64,000 nucleotides of DNA from Novosphingobium cyanobacteriorum (GTDB lineage Bacteria; Pseudomonadota; Alphaproteobacteria; Sphingomonadales; Sphingomonadaceae). Both the position numbers and the translations under genes were made by a program. The DNA lies in assembly GCF_029436685.1 (NCBI RefSeq), contig NZ_JAROCY010000011.1, positions 1-64,000 of the forward strand, given 5' to 3'. Each line of letters begins with the position of its first letter. The first letter of the stretch is position 1. Under the pieces are notes generated by a model. The model was not told the origin of the DNA. It ran no database searches and saw only the letters and a program-made list of their open reading frames with translations. This document shows positions 7,764 to 16,529 of the stretch, piece after piece.

Positions 7764-8543
7764 TCAGAGCGACGACAGCGAGACGTAAGCGCCGACGGCG
7801 ATGACGACGGCGGCGAAGCCCTGTTCGAGCAGGCGCTTGCGTTCGCTGAGGAGCTTTCCGGCGAACATGCCAAGGGCGGTGCCGACCACGCCGCCGGCGA
7901 TGAGCACGGCGGTGACGGGCCAATCGAGCAGGCCCGAGAGGGCATAGGACGTGGCCGTGGTCAGGCCGAGGGCGCTGACCACCACAAGTGATGTGCCGAC
8001 CGCGATCGTCAGTGGCATGCCGGTTGCGGCGATCAGGCCGGGCACGATCAGGAAGCCGCCACCGATGCCGAAGAACCCGGCGGCAAATCCCACGGCAAGG
8101 CCGATGGGAACAAGGCGGGGCAGCAGGGTGGCGGCGCTGGTCCGCGTCAGGCGTACGTCGGGCGCTTCGGCGCTTTTACGCTGGCGCAGCATGGACAGGC
8201 CGACGCCGATCATCAGCAGGCCGAACAGCGCCAGCAGGCGCTTGCCATCCACCGCCTTGCCCAGTTCAGCCCCCAGCGCCGCGCCCAGCACACCGGCCGC
8301 GGCGAAGACGGCGGCGCAGCGCCACTTCACACGGCCGGCGCGGGCATGACCGGCAAGGCTGGCAAGCGCGTTGACGGTGACCGCAAAGGCGGCGGTGCCG
8401 ATTGCGGCGTGGGGTGAGCCGATCTTCACGAAGTAGATCAGCAGCGGCACCGCGAGGATGGAGCCGCCCCCGCCGACCAGCGCCAAGATGAAGCCGATCA
8501 GCGCGCCCGAGGCCAGCGCGGCGAGAATGGTGGCGAGCGCCAT
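7764..8543 (-). CDS. TSUP (TauE/SafE) family sulfite/sulfur anion exporter
   Basis: The 259 residues are almost entirely membrane helices in two homologous halves. The glycine-rich first helix (GALIGFILALVGGGGSILAVPLL) is repeated in variant form near residue 150 (GFAAGFFGIGGGFLIVPGL), the hallmark of TSUP. It probably exports sulfite or related anions across the inner membrane. It lies 7 bases downstream of the rhodanese gene and is divergent from the persulfide dioxygenase gene, so it likely removes the sulfite made by that enzyme. Confidence 0.88.
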   Translation of the reverse strand: MALATILAALASGALIGFILALVGGGGSILAVPLLIYFVKIGSPHAAIGTAAFAVTVNALASLAGHARAGRVKWRCAAVFAAAGVLGAALGAELGKAVDGKRLLALFGLLMIGVGLSMLRQRKSAEAPDVRLTRTSAATLLPRLVPIGLAVGFAAGFFGIGGGFLIVPGLIAATGMPLTIAVGTSLVVVSALGLTTATSYALSGLLDWPVTAVLIAGGVVGTALGMFAGKLLSERKRLLEQGFAAVVIAVGAYVSLSSL

Positions 8544-8550
8544 GGCGGCC

Positions 8551-9069
8551 TCACGCGCCGGCTCGGCGGTTCCACGGCATCACGCGCAGCAGTTGCGCCA
8601 TGCCGCACCAGCCGCTGATCCCGGCAAAGGCCAGGCCCGCCCCAACGAAGGCGGAAAGGCCGAGAAAGGCGGGCGCGACGAACAGGCCGAGCAGCACGCC
8701 GGCAAGCACGAGCGTGCCAGCGGCGATCTGCACCTGGCGCATGATTTCCAGGGGCTGGGTCTTGTCGGCCAGCGTGGGGTGGCCTTCACGCCGCCATGCA
8801 TCGAGGCCGCCTTCGAGGATGAAAGCGGGGCCATCGCCGGCAGCGCGGGCGAGGTCTTGCGCGGCGTTCCCAGTGCGCATGCCCGAGCGGCAGTGGAACA
8901 CCACAGGGCCGCCATCGCAGGTGAAAGTGGGAAGCTTGTCCAGCGGCACGTTGACGGCGCCGGGGATGCGTTCGCGTGCGTGCTCGTCAGGCGAGCGGAT
9001 GTCGACGAGGCGGGCGCCGTCCTGCACCTTGGCGCGGGCCTGGGCGGGTGAGAGTGTGGTGATCGGCAT
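8551..9069 (-). CDS. Rhodanese with C-terminal DUF2892 membrane domain
   Basis: The 172 residues combine a rhodanese domain (about 1-105; active-site loop HCRSGMRT with Cys60) with two membrane helices (about 112-160) of DUF2892 type. The rhodanese carries persulfide sulfur on its cysteine; the membrane part places it at the inner face of the cytoplasmic membrane. It is the first gene of the minus-strand arm of the persulfide module, followed by the TSUP exporter. The start has AGGACC upstream. Confidence 0.88.
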   Translation of the reverse strand: MPITTLSPAQARAKVQDGARLVDIRSPDEHARERIPGAVNVPLDKLPTFTCDGGPVVFHCRSGMRTGNAAQDLARAAGDGPAFILEGGLDAWRREGHPTLADKTQPLEIMRQVQIAAGTLVLAGVLLGLFVAPAFLGLSAFVGAGLAFAGISGWCGMAQLLRVMPWNRRAGA

Positions 9070-9158
9070 CTGTACGGTCCTCCATGGAGGTCTATCTAAT
9101 TTCAGTGTTGCTAATTTAGAATATAGTAATATAATGTCAAGAGCTAATGGAGGAACCC
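9070..9158. promoter_or_regulatory. AT-rich divergent promoter of persulfide module
   Basis: In this 89-base gap the base composition turns sharply AT-rich (about 9090-9136). CTAATTT occurs twice, 16 bases apart, followed by a run of ATA/TAT units. In comparable modules an ArsR-type persulfide sensor (BigR) binds an AT-rich dyad between blh and its neighbours. Such an operator is likely here, but no bigR gene is present in the window. Confidence 0.55.
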
Positions 9159-10034
9159 GTGACCGAACCGCTGATCGAAGCCTTCTTTGACGAGCCGACC
9201 AACACCATCAGCTATCTGGTGGCGGACCCCGCGACCGGCGTTGCCGCGGTGATCGACCCGGTGGTGGACTTCGACATGGCCAGCGGCGAGGCCGACACGC
9301 GATCGGCAGAGCGCATCCTTGCGGTTGCGCAGGAGCGCGGCTGGCACATCGCGATGGTGCTGGAAACGCATGCCCATGCCGATCATCTTTCCGCCGCGCC
9401 GTTCATCAAGGCGCAAACCGGCGCGCGGATAGGCATCGGCGCGCATATCCGCGACGTGCAGCGCATTTTCCGCCCGGTGTTCGCGATGGACGACCTGAAG
9501 ACCGATGGTTCGGACTTCGACCGCTTGTTCGAAGATGGCGAGCGCTTCGCGATCGGCGGGATGGAGGTGGAGGTGATGCACCTGCCAGGCCATACGCCGG
9601 CCGACGTCGCCTATCGCATCGGGAGCGCGGTGTTCGTGGGCGATACGCTGTTCATGCCCGACTATGGCACGGCGCGGGCGGACTTTCCCGGTGGCGATGC
9701 GCGCACGTTGTACCGCTCGATCCGCCGCCTGCTGTCATTGCCCGACGAGACGCGGCTGTTCCTGTGCCATGACTACAAGGCGCCGGGGCGCGAGGACTAT
9801 CGCTGGGAAACCACGGTGGGCGAACAGCGCCGCAGCAGCGTGCACGTGCACGACGGGGTGAGCGAGGATGACTTCGTGGCCATGCGTGAAAAGCGCGATG
9901 CAGGGCTGACGGTGCCTAAGCTGCTGCTGCCCTCGATCCAGGTGAACGTGCGCGCGGGTCGCTTTCCGCAGGCGGAAGATAACGGGGTGAGTTATCTGCG
10001 GGTGCCGGTGAAGTGGAAGGGCGGGGCTGGCTGA
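9159..10034 (+). CDS. MBL-fold persulfide dioxygenase (ETHE1/Blh type)
   Basis: The 291 residues carry the metallo-beta-lactamase motif HAHADH at about 71-76 and later HLPGHTPAD and CHDYK, placing the protein with ETHE1/Blh persulfide dioxygenases. These oxidise glutathione persulfide to sulfite using one iron. The GTG at 9159 is preferred because GGAGG lies 5 bases upstream. An ATG at 9147 overlaps that ribosome-binding site and would add four residues. The divergent rhodanese and TSUP genes complete a detoxification route from persulfide to exported sulfite. Confidence 0.88.
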   Translation: MTEPLIEAFFDEPTNTISYLVADPATGVAAVIDPVVDFDMASGEADTRSAERILAVAQERGWHIAMVLETHAHADHLSAAPFIKAQTGARIGIGAHIRDVQRIFRPVFAMDDLKTDGSDFDRLFEDGERFAIGGMEVEVMHLPGHTPADVAYRIGSAVFVGDTLFMPDYGTARADFPGGDARTLYRSIRRLLSLPDETRLFLCHDYKAPGREDYRWETTVGEQRRSSVHVHDGVSEDDFVAMREKRDAGLTVPKLLLPSIQVNVRAGRFPQAEDNGVSYLRVPVKWKGGAG

Positions 10035-10043
10035 GACAGTCCC

Positions 10044-12035
10044 TCAAGCGTCGATCATCTCCGGGTCGATCTCTGCCGCGCGGTTCTGGATGAACATGAA
10101 GCGTTGGGCGGGGTCGCGGCCCATGAGGCGGTCGACGAGGTCCTTAACCGCGGCGCGGCCTTCGTATTCGGGGGGCAGGGTGATGCGCAGCAGGCCCCGG
10201 GTGGCGGGGGCCATGGTGGTTTCGCGCAGCTGCTGCGGGTTCATTTCGCCGAGGCCCTTGAAGCGCGAGACTTCGACCTTCTTGCCCTTGAACTTGGTGG
10301 CTTCCAGCTCGGCCCGGTGCGCCTCGTCTCGCGCGTAAGCACTGACGGAGCCGGCGGTGAGGCGGTAGAGCGGCGGTTGGGCGAGATAGACGTGGCCGCG
10401 CCGCACGATGTCCGGCATCTCCTGGAAGAAGAAGGTCATCAGCAGGGTGGCGATGTGCGCGCCGTCAACGTCGGCGTCTGTCATGATGATCACGCGGTCA
10501 TAGCGCAGCGCATCGGGGTTGCAGTCCTTGCGCAGGCCGCAGCCGAGCGCGAGCGCGAGATCGGCGATTTCCTGGTTGGCGCGGATCTTGTCGGCACTGG
10601 CGCTGGCGACGTTGAGGATCTTGCCACGGATGGGCAGGATCGCCTGCGTCTTGCGGTCACGCGCCATCTTGGCGCTGCCGCCGGCGCTGTCACCTTCGAC
10701 GATGAACAGCTCGGTCTCGCCGCTGCCTTCGCCGGAACAGTCGGTCAGCTTGCCGGGCAGGCGCAGCTTGCGCGCGTTGGTGGCGGTCTTGCGCTTGACC
10801 TCGCGCTCCTGCTTGCGGCGCAGGCGCTCGTCCATCCGCTCCATCACCGCGCCGAGCAGCGCCTTGCCGCGCTCCATGTTGTCGGTAAGGAAGTGATCGA
10901 AGTGATCGCGCACCGCGTTTTCAACGAGGCGCGCGGCTTCGGGGCTGGTCAGGCGGTCCTTGGTCTGGCTCTGGAACTGGGGATCGCGGATGAAGACCGA
11001 AAGCATGACCTCGCTGCCGGTGATCATGTCCTCGGGCGCGATGTCCTTGGCCTTCTTCTGGCCGACCAGTTCGCCAAAGGCGCGGATGCCCTTGGTCAGC
11101 GCGGCGCGCAGCCCCTGTTCATGCGTGCCACCATCCGGGGTGGGAATGGTGTTGCAGTACCAGCTGTAGGACCCATCGGACCACAGCGGCCACGCGATGG
11201 CCCATTCCACGCGGCCCATCTGTTCGCCGGGAAAGTCCTGGCTGCCCGAGAAGGGCACGGAGGTGACGCATTCACGGCCCGAGACCTGTTCGGCGAGGTG
11301 ATCGGCAAGGCCGCCGGGGAACTGGAACACCGCTTCGGCGGGCACATCGTCGCTGGCGAGCGAGGGGGCGCACTTCCAGCGGATCTCCACGCCGGCGTAG
11401 AGATAGGCCTTCGAGCGGGCGAGGCGGAACAGGCGCGCGGGCTTGAACCTGGCGTCCTCCCCGAAGATTTCCGTATCGGGGATGAAGGTGACGCTGGTGC
11501 CGCGCCGGTTGGGCGCATTGCCGATCTTTTCCAGCTTGCCGGTGGGCAGGCCACGGCTGAACTCCTGCGCGTAAAGCTCCTTGTTCCGCGCCACTTCCAC
11601 GCGGGTGAGGGTGGAGAGCGCATTGACCACGGAGACGCCGACGCCGTGGAGGCCGCCCGAGGTGGCATAGGCCTTGCCCGAGAACTTGCCCCCCGAATGG
11701 AGCGTGGTGAGGATCACCTCGAGCGCGGATTTGCCGGGGTACTTGGGGTGTTCGTCAACCGGGATGCCGCGCCCGTTGTCGGTGATGGTCAGGCGGTTGC
11801 CTTCCTCAAGCAGAACCTCGATGCGGTTGGCGTGGCCGGCCACGGCCTCGTCCATCGCGTTGTCGAGCACTTCGGCGGCGAGGTGGTGGAACGCACGTTC
11901 GTCGGTGCCGCCGATGTACATGCCGGGGCGGCGGCGCACGGGTTCAAGCCCTTCGAGCACCTCGATCGCGGAACCGTCGTAGCTTTCGGTGGAGCTGCCG
12001 GCGGGCAGCTTGTCGAACAGATCGTCTGCGCTCAT
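10044..12035 (-). CDS. parE: DNA topoisomerase IV subunit B
   Basis: The 663 residues have the GHKL ATPase start (RPGMYIG, DNAMDEA, DNGRGIP, GLHGVGVSVVNALS), a transducer region, and a TOPRIM block (FIVEGDSAGGSA, MTDADVDGAHI) before the C-terminal FKGLGEMNP. The sequence DCSGEG before the TOPRIM and PIRGKILNV with ASASADKI favour ParE over GyrB. ParE decatenates daughter chromosomes with ParC, which is not in the window. The ATG beginning MSADDLFDKL was chosen because it gives the family-typical N-terminus. Confidence 0.93.
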   Translation of the reverse strand: MSADDLFDKLPAGSSTESYDGSAIEVLEGLEPVRRRPGMYIGGTDERAFHHLAAEVLDNAMDEAVAGHANRIEVLLEEGNRLTITDNGRGIPVDEHPKYPGKSALEVILTTLHSGGKFSGKAYATSGGLHGVGVSVVNALSTLTRVEVARNKELYAQEFSRGLPTGKLEKIGNAPNRRGTSVTFIPDTEIFGEDARFKPARLFRLARSKAYLYAGVEIRWKCAPSLASDDVPAEAVFQFPGGLADHLAEQVSGRECVTSVPFSGSQDFPGEQMGRVEWAIAWPLWSDGSYSWYCNTIPTPDGGTHEQGLRAALTKGIRAFGELVGQKKAKDIAPEDMITGSEVMLSVFIRDPQFQSQTKDRLTSPEAARLVENAVRDHFDHFLTDNMERGKALLGAVMERMDERLRRKQEREVKRKTATNARKLRLPGKLTDCSGEGSGETELFIVEGDSAGGSAKMARDRKTQAILPIRGKILNVASASADKIRANQEIADLALALGCGLRKDCNPDALRYDRVIIMTDADVDGAHIATLLMTFFFQEMPDIVRRGHVYLAQPPLYRLTAGSVSAYARDEAHRAELEATKFKGKKVEVSRFKGLGEMNPQQLRETTMAPATRGLLRITLPPEYEGRAAVKDLVDRLMGRDPAQRFMFIQNRAAEIDPEMIDA

Positions 12036-12137
12036 GCGAACGTGTATAGAACACGCGCGATTCCGGGCGCAAGCGGCGTGGACCACTTGCCCTGCGGTTT
12101 TCCAGCCTTTTTGTGGCCGTTTCCGTTAGATTAGGGC

Positions 12138-13307
12138 TTACTGGAACTTGGTGGGGGCCGGGCTGACGGTGACGAACGTGCCACCGCTGACCTGGCGCAC
12201 TTCCATCGCGCGTTCGGCCACGCCGAAATCGTTGAAGCGGAACACGCCGTCGAGCCCGATGAAGCCTTCGCGGTCATAGAGCCGGGCGGTGGGGAACAGC
12301 GTGCCCGGCTTCCACCCGCGGGCGATGTTGAGCGTCAGCAGAACGGAATCGTAGCCCAGCGTGGCAAGGCGCGCGGGCGCGCCGCCGAAACGGGTGCGAT
12401 AGGATTGTTCGAACTGGCCGAAGCGCCGGTCAGACACGGAGGCGAAGAGCGCACCCTTCATCGCCGGGCTCTTGGCGATGGTGGCTTCCCCGCTCCACAG
12501 CTCGGTGCCGAGCAGGTGGGTGCCGGTGGCAAAGGGTGCGGCCATCAGCGCCATGCGCGCGCTGTCACCAATGAGGATGGCGTCGATCTTGCCCTTGGCC
12601 TTGAGCCGGCGCACCGCGCTGCCGACCGAGGTGTTGGAGCGTTCGTAGCTTTCCACGCCGGCCAGCGTCACGCCGCTGGACCGCGCGGCGGAAACCAGCG
12701 CGGTGGACACGCGCTGACCATAATCGCCCGCCGGGATGATCGCGCCAACGGTGTTGACGCCGTTGGCGTGGGCATATTGCAGCACGCGGGCGACCGACTG
12801 GGCAGGGCTCTGGCCGAGCACGAAGACGTCACGATCGGCCACGGTGGTGTCGTTGGAGTAGGTGATCATCGGCACCTTGGCCGGGCGGGCGACGCCGGCC
12901 ACGGCCAGCACGTCGTCACCCATAAGGGGGCCGAGGATCAGGCGATTGCCGTCCTTCACCGCCTTGCTGGCGGCGTTGGCCGCGCCAGTGGCGGTATCAT
13001 AGGTGGTGATACGCAGGTTGGCGGCGTTGGTATCAAGCAGCGCCATGGTGGCGGCATTGGCGATCGACTGGCCCACGGTGGCGTTCGGCCCGCTCATCGG
13101 CACCAGCAGCGCGACGCGGTGGCGATCCTGATCAGTGGGTAGGGTGTTGGCCACCGGAGCGGTTTCGGTGGGCGTGGCCGCTGGCGGCGGGGCGCCCTTG
13201 GGGATAACGGTACAGCCCGCCAGCAGCGCCAGCGCGCCGATCGTGGCATAGCGCCGCGTGACCCGGATGCCGCCATTGCCGCCGCCTGTCCGTTCGCCCA
13301 TCATCAT
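12138..13307 (-). CDS. Penicillin-binding protein activator (LpoA-like) lipoprotein
   Basis: About 389 residues. The signal peptide ends in a lipobox LLAGC with Cys at about 32, so this is a lipoprotein. The mature part is a periplasmic type-I binding-protein fold (RHRVALLVPMSGPNATVGQ, LILGPLMGDDV, GAIIPAGDYGQR) as in LpoA and Leu/Ile/Val-binding proteins. It stands divergent from rsmI, the usual order for LpoA-type genes. The family suggests stimulation of a class A penicillin-binding protein from the outer membrane. Three consecutive ATG codons mark the start; the first has GGGGAG about 12 bases upstream. Confidence 0.82.
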   Translation of the reverse strand: MMMGERTGGGNGGIRVTRRYATIGALALLAGCTVIPKGAPPPAATPTETAPVANTLPTDQDRHRVALLVPMSGPNATVGQSIANAATMALLDTNAANLRITTYDTATGAANAASKAVKDGNRLILGPLMGDDVLAVAGVARPAKVPMITYSNDTTVADRDVFVLGQSPAQSVARVLQYAHANGVNTVGAIIPAGDYGQRVSTALVSAARSSGVTLAGVESYERSNTSVGSAVRRLKAKGKIDAILIGDSARMALMAAPFATGTHLLGTELWSGEATIAKSPAMKGALFASVSDRRFGQFEQSYRTRFGGAPARLATLGYDSVLLTLNIARGWKPGTLFPTARLYDREGFIGLDGVFRFNDFGVAERAMEVRQVSGGTFVTVSPAPTKFQ

Positions 13308-13347
13308 CTGCTTGCCGCTCCCCGAAGCCCGGTCCATGAGGCGCCAC

Positions 13348-14181
13348 ATGGACACGCCGCACCTTGAACCCGGGCTGTATATTGTCGCAACGCCGATTGG
13401 CAATCTTGGCGACGTGACAAAGCGCGCCGTCGATATCCTTTCGGCTTGCGACCTGATAGCCTGCGAAGACACGCGCGTCACCGGTAAGTTGTTGAATCTT
13501 ATCGGCGTGAAGAAGCCGATGCGGCGATACGACGATCACGCGAGCGAAGAGGCGCGTGAACGGCTGCTGGCCGAGATGGGCGAAAAAGCGGTTGTACTGG
13601 TTTCAGACGCGGGCACGCCGCTGATCTCCGACCCCGGATACAGGCTGGTGCGCAGCGCGCGCGAACGGGGAATCGCGGTGACGAGCCTGCCAGGGCCGAG
13701 CGCACTGGTGGTGGCGCTGACGCTGGCGGGCCTGCCCACGGACCGCTTCCTGTTCGCCGGGTTCCTGCCCGCCAAGGACAAGGCGCGCGGCGATGCCCTG
13801 ATCGAGCTGGCCGCCATGCCTTTTACCCTGGTGTTCTATGAAACCGGGCCAAGGCTGGTGGACAGCCTGCAGGCGATGGCGCGGATCATGCCGGGGCGCG
13901 AGATTGCCGTGGCGCGCGAGCTGACCAAGCTGCACGAGGAATGCCGGACCGGCACGGCGGACGACCTGGCCGCGCATTACACTGCGCATCCGCCCAAAGG
14001 TGAGATCGTGCTGCTGGCCGGGCCGCCGCCCGCCGCCGAAGCGCCGGGCGAGGCCGACGTGGACGCGGCGCTGCGCGCGGCGCTGGAGACGATGAGCGTG
14101 TCGCAGGCGGCGGGCAGCGTGGCCAAGGCCACGGGGCTGGACCGCAAGGCGCTTTATGCGCGGGCGCTGGAGCTGAAGTGA
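13348..14181 (+). CDS. rsmI: 16S rRNA (cytidine(1402)-2'-O)-methyltransferase
   Basis: The 277 residues are a tetrapyrrole-methylase-fold enzyme: LYIVATPIGNLGD at the start, CEDTRVTGKLL, VSDAGTPLISDPG and FAGFLP are signatures of RsmI. It adds a 2'-O-methyl group to C1402 of 16S rRNA in the decoding centre. It is divergent from the LpoA-like lipoprotein and followed 9 bases later by yraN, the classic order. ATG 13348 was preferred; ATG 13336 would add four residues. Confidence 0.93.
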   Translation: MDTPHLEPGLYIVATPIGNLGDVTKRAVDILSACDLIACEDTRVTGKLLNLIGVKKPMRRYDDHASEEARERLLAEMGEKAVVLVSDAGTPLISDPGYRLVRSARERGIAVTSLPGPSALVVALTLAGLPTDRFLFAGFLPAKDKARGDALIELAAMPFTLVFYETGPRLVDSLQAMARIMPGREIAVARELTKLHEECRTGTADDLAAHYTAHPPKGEIVLLAGPPPAAEAPGEADVDAALRAALETMSVSQAAGSVAKATGLDRKALYARALELK

Positions 14182-14190
14182 AAGGTTGCG

Positions 14191-14547
14191 ATGAATAGGG
14201 CCGAGGCCGAGCGGCAGGGGCGGCGGGGGGAGACGCTGGCCTGCTGGTGGCTGTGGCTCACCGGTTGGCGCGTGCTGGCGCGGCGGGTGCGGATCGGCGC
14301 CGGAGAAGTGGACATCGTGGCGCGCAAGGGGCGCACCGTGGCCTTCATCGAGGTGAAGTGGCGCGCGAGCAGAGCGGCGCTGGACGAGGCGATCGACGCA
14401 CGGCGGCTGCGGCGCGTGGCGCGGGCGGCCGAGGGGCTGGCGGGCAAGTATGCGCGCCAAGGCGAGGATGTGCGGATCGACGTGGTGCTGATCGCACCGG
14501 GATGCCTGCCGCGCCGGATCGCCAATGTTTGGCAACCCGGCGCTTGA
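14191..14547 (+). CDS. YraN family (UPF0102) protein
   Basis: A 118-residue protein with the nuclease-like pattern of UPF0102: GEXLA...WL near the start, GEVDIVARKGRTVAFIEVKWR in the middle (residues about 31-51) with the E-D-E-K set of a PD-(D/E)XK fold. It is coupled to rsmI, as in many proteobacteria. No biochemical role is firmly established for the family. Confidence 0.87.
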   Translation: MNRAEAERQGRRGETLACWWLWLTGWRVLARRVRIGAGEVDIVARKGRTVAFIEVKWRASRAALDEAIDARRLRRVARAAEGLAGKYARQGEDVRIDVVLIAPGCLPRRIANVWQPGA

Positions 14548-14569
14548 GGCTCAGATGCGATAGGCGAAC

Positions 14570-14743
14570 TCAGTGGCCGTGGCCGTCCTTGTGCTCATCC
14601 TTGTGATCGCCGTCCTTGTGATCATCCTTGTGGTCGCCGTCCTTCGGATGTTCGGTGGGGTGCGGATCGGGGTTGGCGACGGCGGCGCCGGTCCAGCCGA
14701 GAATGGCGGTGGTGCAGGCGAGAATGGTGAGCGTCTTGCGCAT
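14570..14743 (-). CDS. Small secreted His/Asp/Lys-repeat peptide
   Basis: A 57-residue product. The first 23 residues are a clear Sec signal peptide (KTLTILACTTAILGWTGAAVA). The mature 34 residues are nearly all H, D, K, E and G in a 5-residue rhythm (GDHKD, DDHKD, GDHKD, DEHKD) ending GHGH. The repeat is also visible in the DNA. AAAGGGA upstream of ATG supports translation. Such a composition suggests periplasmic metal binding or buffering (Zn, Ni, Cu), which is inferred from residues only. Confidence 0.7.
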   Translation of the reverse strand: MRKTLTILACTTAILGWTGAAVANPDPHPTEHPKDGDHKDDHKDGDHKDEHKDGHGH

Positions 14744-14869
14744 GAGGTCCCTTTCATGGCGTTCGTTCGGCCCGGCTTGGGCACAGTGAAATTGGTCGCA
14801 CTGCACCTAAATCCGCTTTAAGGCGGCGCTCAGCACTGCCACTTGCCATTCTGCCATGGAAATTAACCG

Positions 14870-15817
14870 ATGACCCTTCGCGTCGCCGTCCAGATGGACC
14901 CGCTCCATTCCATCAACATCGCCGGGGATTCCACCTTTGCGCTGATGCTATCTGCGCAGGAGCGCGGGCACGAGATCTTCCACTATGACGTTGGCGCGTT
15001 GAGCCTGGACGAAGACGACCGCCTGATCGCCCACGCCCATCCGGTGACGGTGCAGCGCGTGGTGGGCGACCATTACCACGCGGGCGAGCGCCGCAGGCTG
15101 GACCTGGGGCGCGACGTGGACGTGGTGCTGATGCGGCAGGACCCGCCGTTCCACATGGGCTATATCACCGCCACCCACCTGCTGGAACGGATCGAGGGCG
15201 AGACGCTGGTGGTCAACAACCCGGTGAGCGTGCGCAACGCGCCGGAAAAGGTGATGGTGCTCGATTACCGCCGCTTCATGCCGCCGACGCTGGTGACGCG
15301 GTCGGTGGAGGAAGTGCGCGCCTTCCAGAAGAAGCACGGCGCCATCGTGATCAAGCCGATCCACGGCAACGGCGGCAAGGCGATCTTCCGCGTGGGGCCT
15401 GAGGGCGAGAACCTCGGCGCGCTGTTCGAGGTGTTCAACCAGACCTGGCCCGAACCACACATGGTGCAGGCCTTCCTTCCCGAAGTGGCCAAGGGCGACA
15501 AGCGCATCGTGCTGGTGGACGGCGAAGTGGCCGGAGCAATCAACCGCAAGCCGGGCGAGGGCGAATTCCGCTCCAACCTCGCCGTCGGCGGCTATGCCGA
15601 AAAGACCGAGCTGACGCCGCAAGAACAGGAAATCTGCGCCGCGCTGGGGCCGGAGCTGAAGCGGCTGGGCCTGATCTTCGTCGGGATAGACGTGATCGGC
15701 GGCAAGTACCTGACCGAAATCAACGTGACCTCGCCCACGGGGATCGTGGCGATCGACAGGTTCAACGGCACGGATACGGCGGGGATGATCTGGGACGCGA
15801 TCGAGGGGCGGTTGTAG
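14870..15817 (+). CDS. gshB: Glutathione synthetase
   Basis: The 315 residues are collinear with GshB: an N-terminal domain beginning RVAVQMDPLHSINIAGDST, then an ATP-grasp domain with VIKPIHGNGGKAIFRV, GDKRIVLVDGEVAGAINR, and the Mg/ATP-binding end VGIDVIGGKYLTEINVTSPTG. It joins gamma-glutamylcysteine and glycine with ATP. Its product supports the LigF-like and GFA proteins and the persulfide dioxygenase elsewhere in the window. Confidence 0.95.
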   Translation: MTLRVAVQMDPLHSINIAGDSTFALMLSAQERGHEIFHYDVGALSLDEDDRLIAHAHPVTVQRVVGDHYHAGERRRLDLGRDVDVVLMRQDPPFHMGYITATHLLERIEGETLVVNNPVSVRNAPEKVMVLDYRRFMPPTLVTRSVEEVRAFQKKHGAIVIKPIHGNGGKAIFRVGPEGENLGALFEVFNQTWPEPHMVQAFLPEVAKGDKRIVLVDGEVAGAINRKPGEGEFRSNLAVGGYAEKTELTPQEQEICAALGPELKRLGLIFVGIDVIGGKYLTEINVTSPTGIVAIDRFNGTDTAGMIWDAIEGRL

Positions 15818-15822
15818 GATTT

Positions 15823-15870
15823 ACCCCTCCACCACCCTGCGGGTGGTCCCCCTCCCCTTACAGGGGAGGA
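15823..15870. repeat. G/C-run double hairpin repeat, copy 1
   Basis: Two hairpins in a row: CCACC-CTGC-GGTGG, then CTCCCCT-TAC-AGGGGAG. They fill the gap between gshB and the DedA gene. This is a short member of the family also found at 17195, 20375 and 52545. Confidence 0.6.
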
Positions 15871-15902
15871 TCAAGAACGCCCTTGAAGGTGTTACACCAC
15901 GC

Positions 15903-16529
15903 ATGAATGACTGGATCATCCATCTTGTCGAGGGCGGCGGGTACCTTGGCATCGCGTTTCTGATGGCGCTGGAGAACATCTTTCCGCCGATCCCTTCGGA
16001 ACTGATCATGGGCCTTGGCGGCATCGCCGTGGCGCATGGGCGGATGGAGGTGGTGCCGCTGATGGTGGCGGGCACGCTGGGATCGACCGCGGGCAACTGG
16101 TGCTGGTTCGCGCTGGGGCGCAGGCTGGGCTATGAGCGGTTGAAGCCGTTCGTCGACCGGTTCGGGCGCTGGCTGACGCTGGACTGGACAGGCGTGGCGC
16201 AGCTGGTGGTGTTCTTCCAGAAGCACGGGCAATGGGTGGTCTTCGCCATGCGCTTTTCCCCCTTCATGCGCACGATGATCTCGCTGCCCGCAGGCCTCGC
16301 CCGCATGGGCCACGCGCGTTTCCTGTGCTTCACGCTGGCCGGCACGGCGGTGTGGAACGCGGTGCTGGTATGGGCCGGGTGGAAGCTGGGCCAGAATTTC
16401 GGCAAGGTGGAGGAGTACACCGGCCCCGTGGCGCTGGTGTGCTTTGCGGTTATGGGGCTTTGGTATGCCTGGCGCGTGGTGACTTGGAAGGGGCGCGAGG
16501 GGGGAAGCGTAGCTAGTCCTCCGGAATAA
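15903..16529 (+). CDS. DedA family membrane protein
   Basis: The 208 residues have the DedA layout: an early re-entrant segment ENIFPPIPSELIMGLGG, several transmembrane helices, and the conserved arginine/glycine block FAMRFSPFMRTMISLPAGLARM near residues 115-135. DedA proteins are thought to move undecaprenyl-phosphate or phospholipids across the inner membrane. The ATG at 15903 was chosen because upstream codons come from the hairpin repeat. The 3' end overlaps the convergent hypothetical gene by 17 bases. Confidence 0.87.
   Translation: MNDWIIHLVEGGGYLGIAFLMALENIFPPIPSELIMGLGGIAVAHGRMEVVPLMVAGTLGSTAGNWCWFALGRRLGYERLKPFVDRFGRWLTLDWTGVAQLVVFFQKHGQWVVFAMRFSPFMRTMISLPAGLARMGHARFLCFTLAGTAVWNAVLVWAGWKLGQNFGKVEEYTGPVALVCFAVMGLWYAWRVVTWKGREGGSVASPPE

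Noticed and set aside
10104..12134. Two-kilobase open frame opposite parE
   Set aside because: The composition is Gly/Ala/Val/His shadow-like and the parE frame has every family motif.
12405..13142. Long open frame opposite the LpoA-like gene
   Set aside because: It has no domain or ribosome-binding site. The opposite strand is a clear lipoprotein with binding-protein fold. It is an artefact of high G+C.
15857..16313. Open frame antisense to the DedA gene
   Set aside because: It is His/Arg-rich with no start signal; the plus strand encodes clear DedA motifs.
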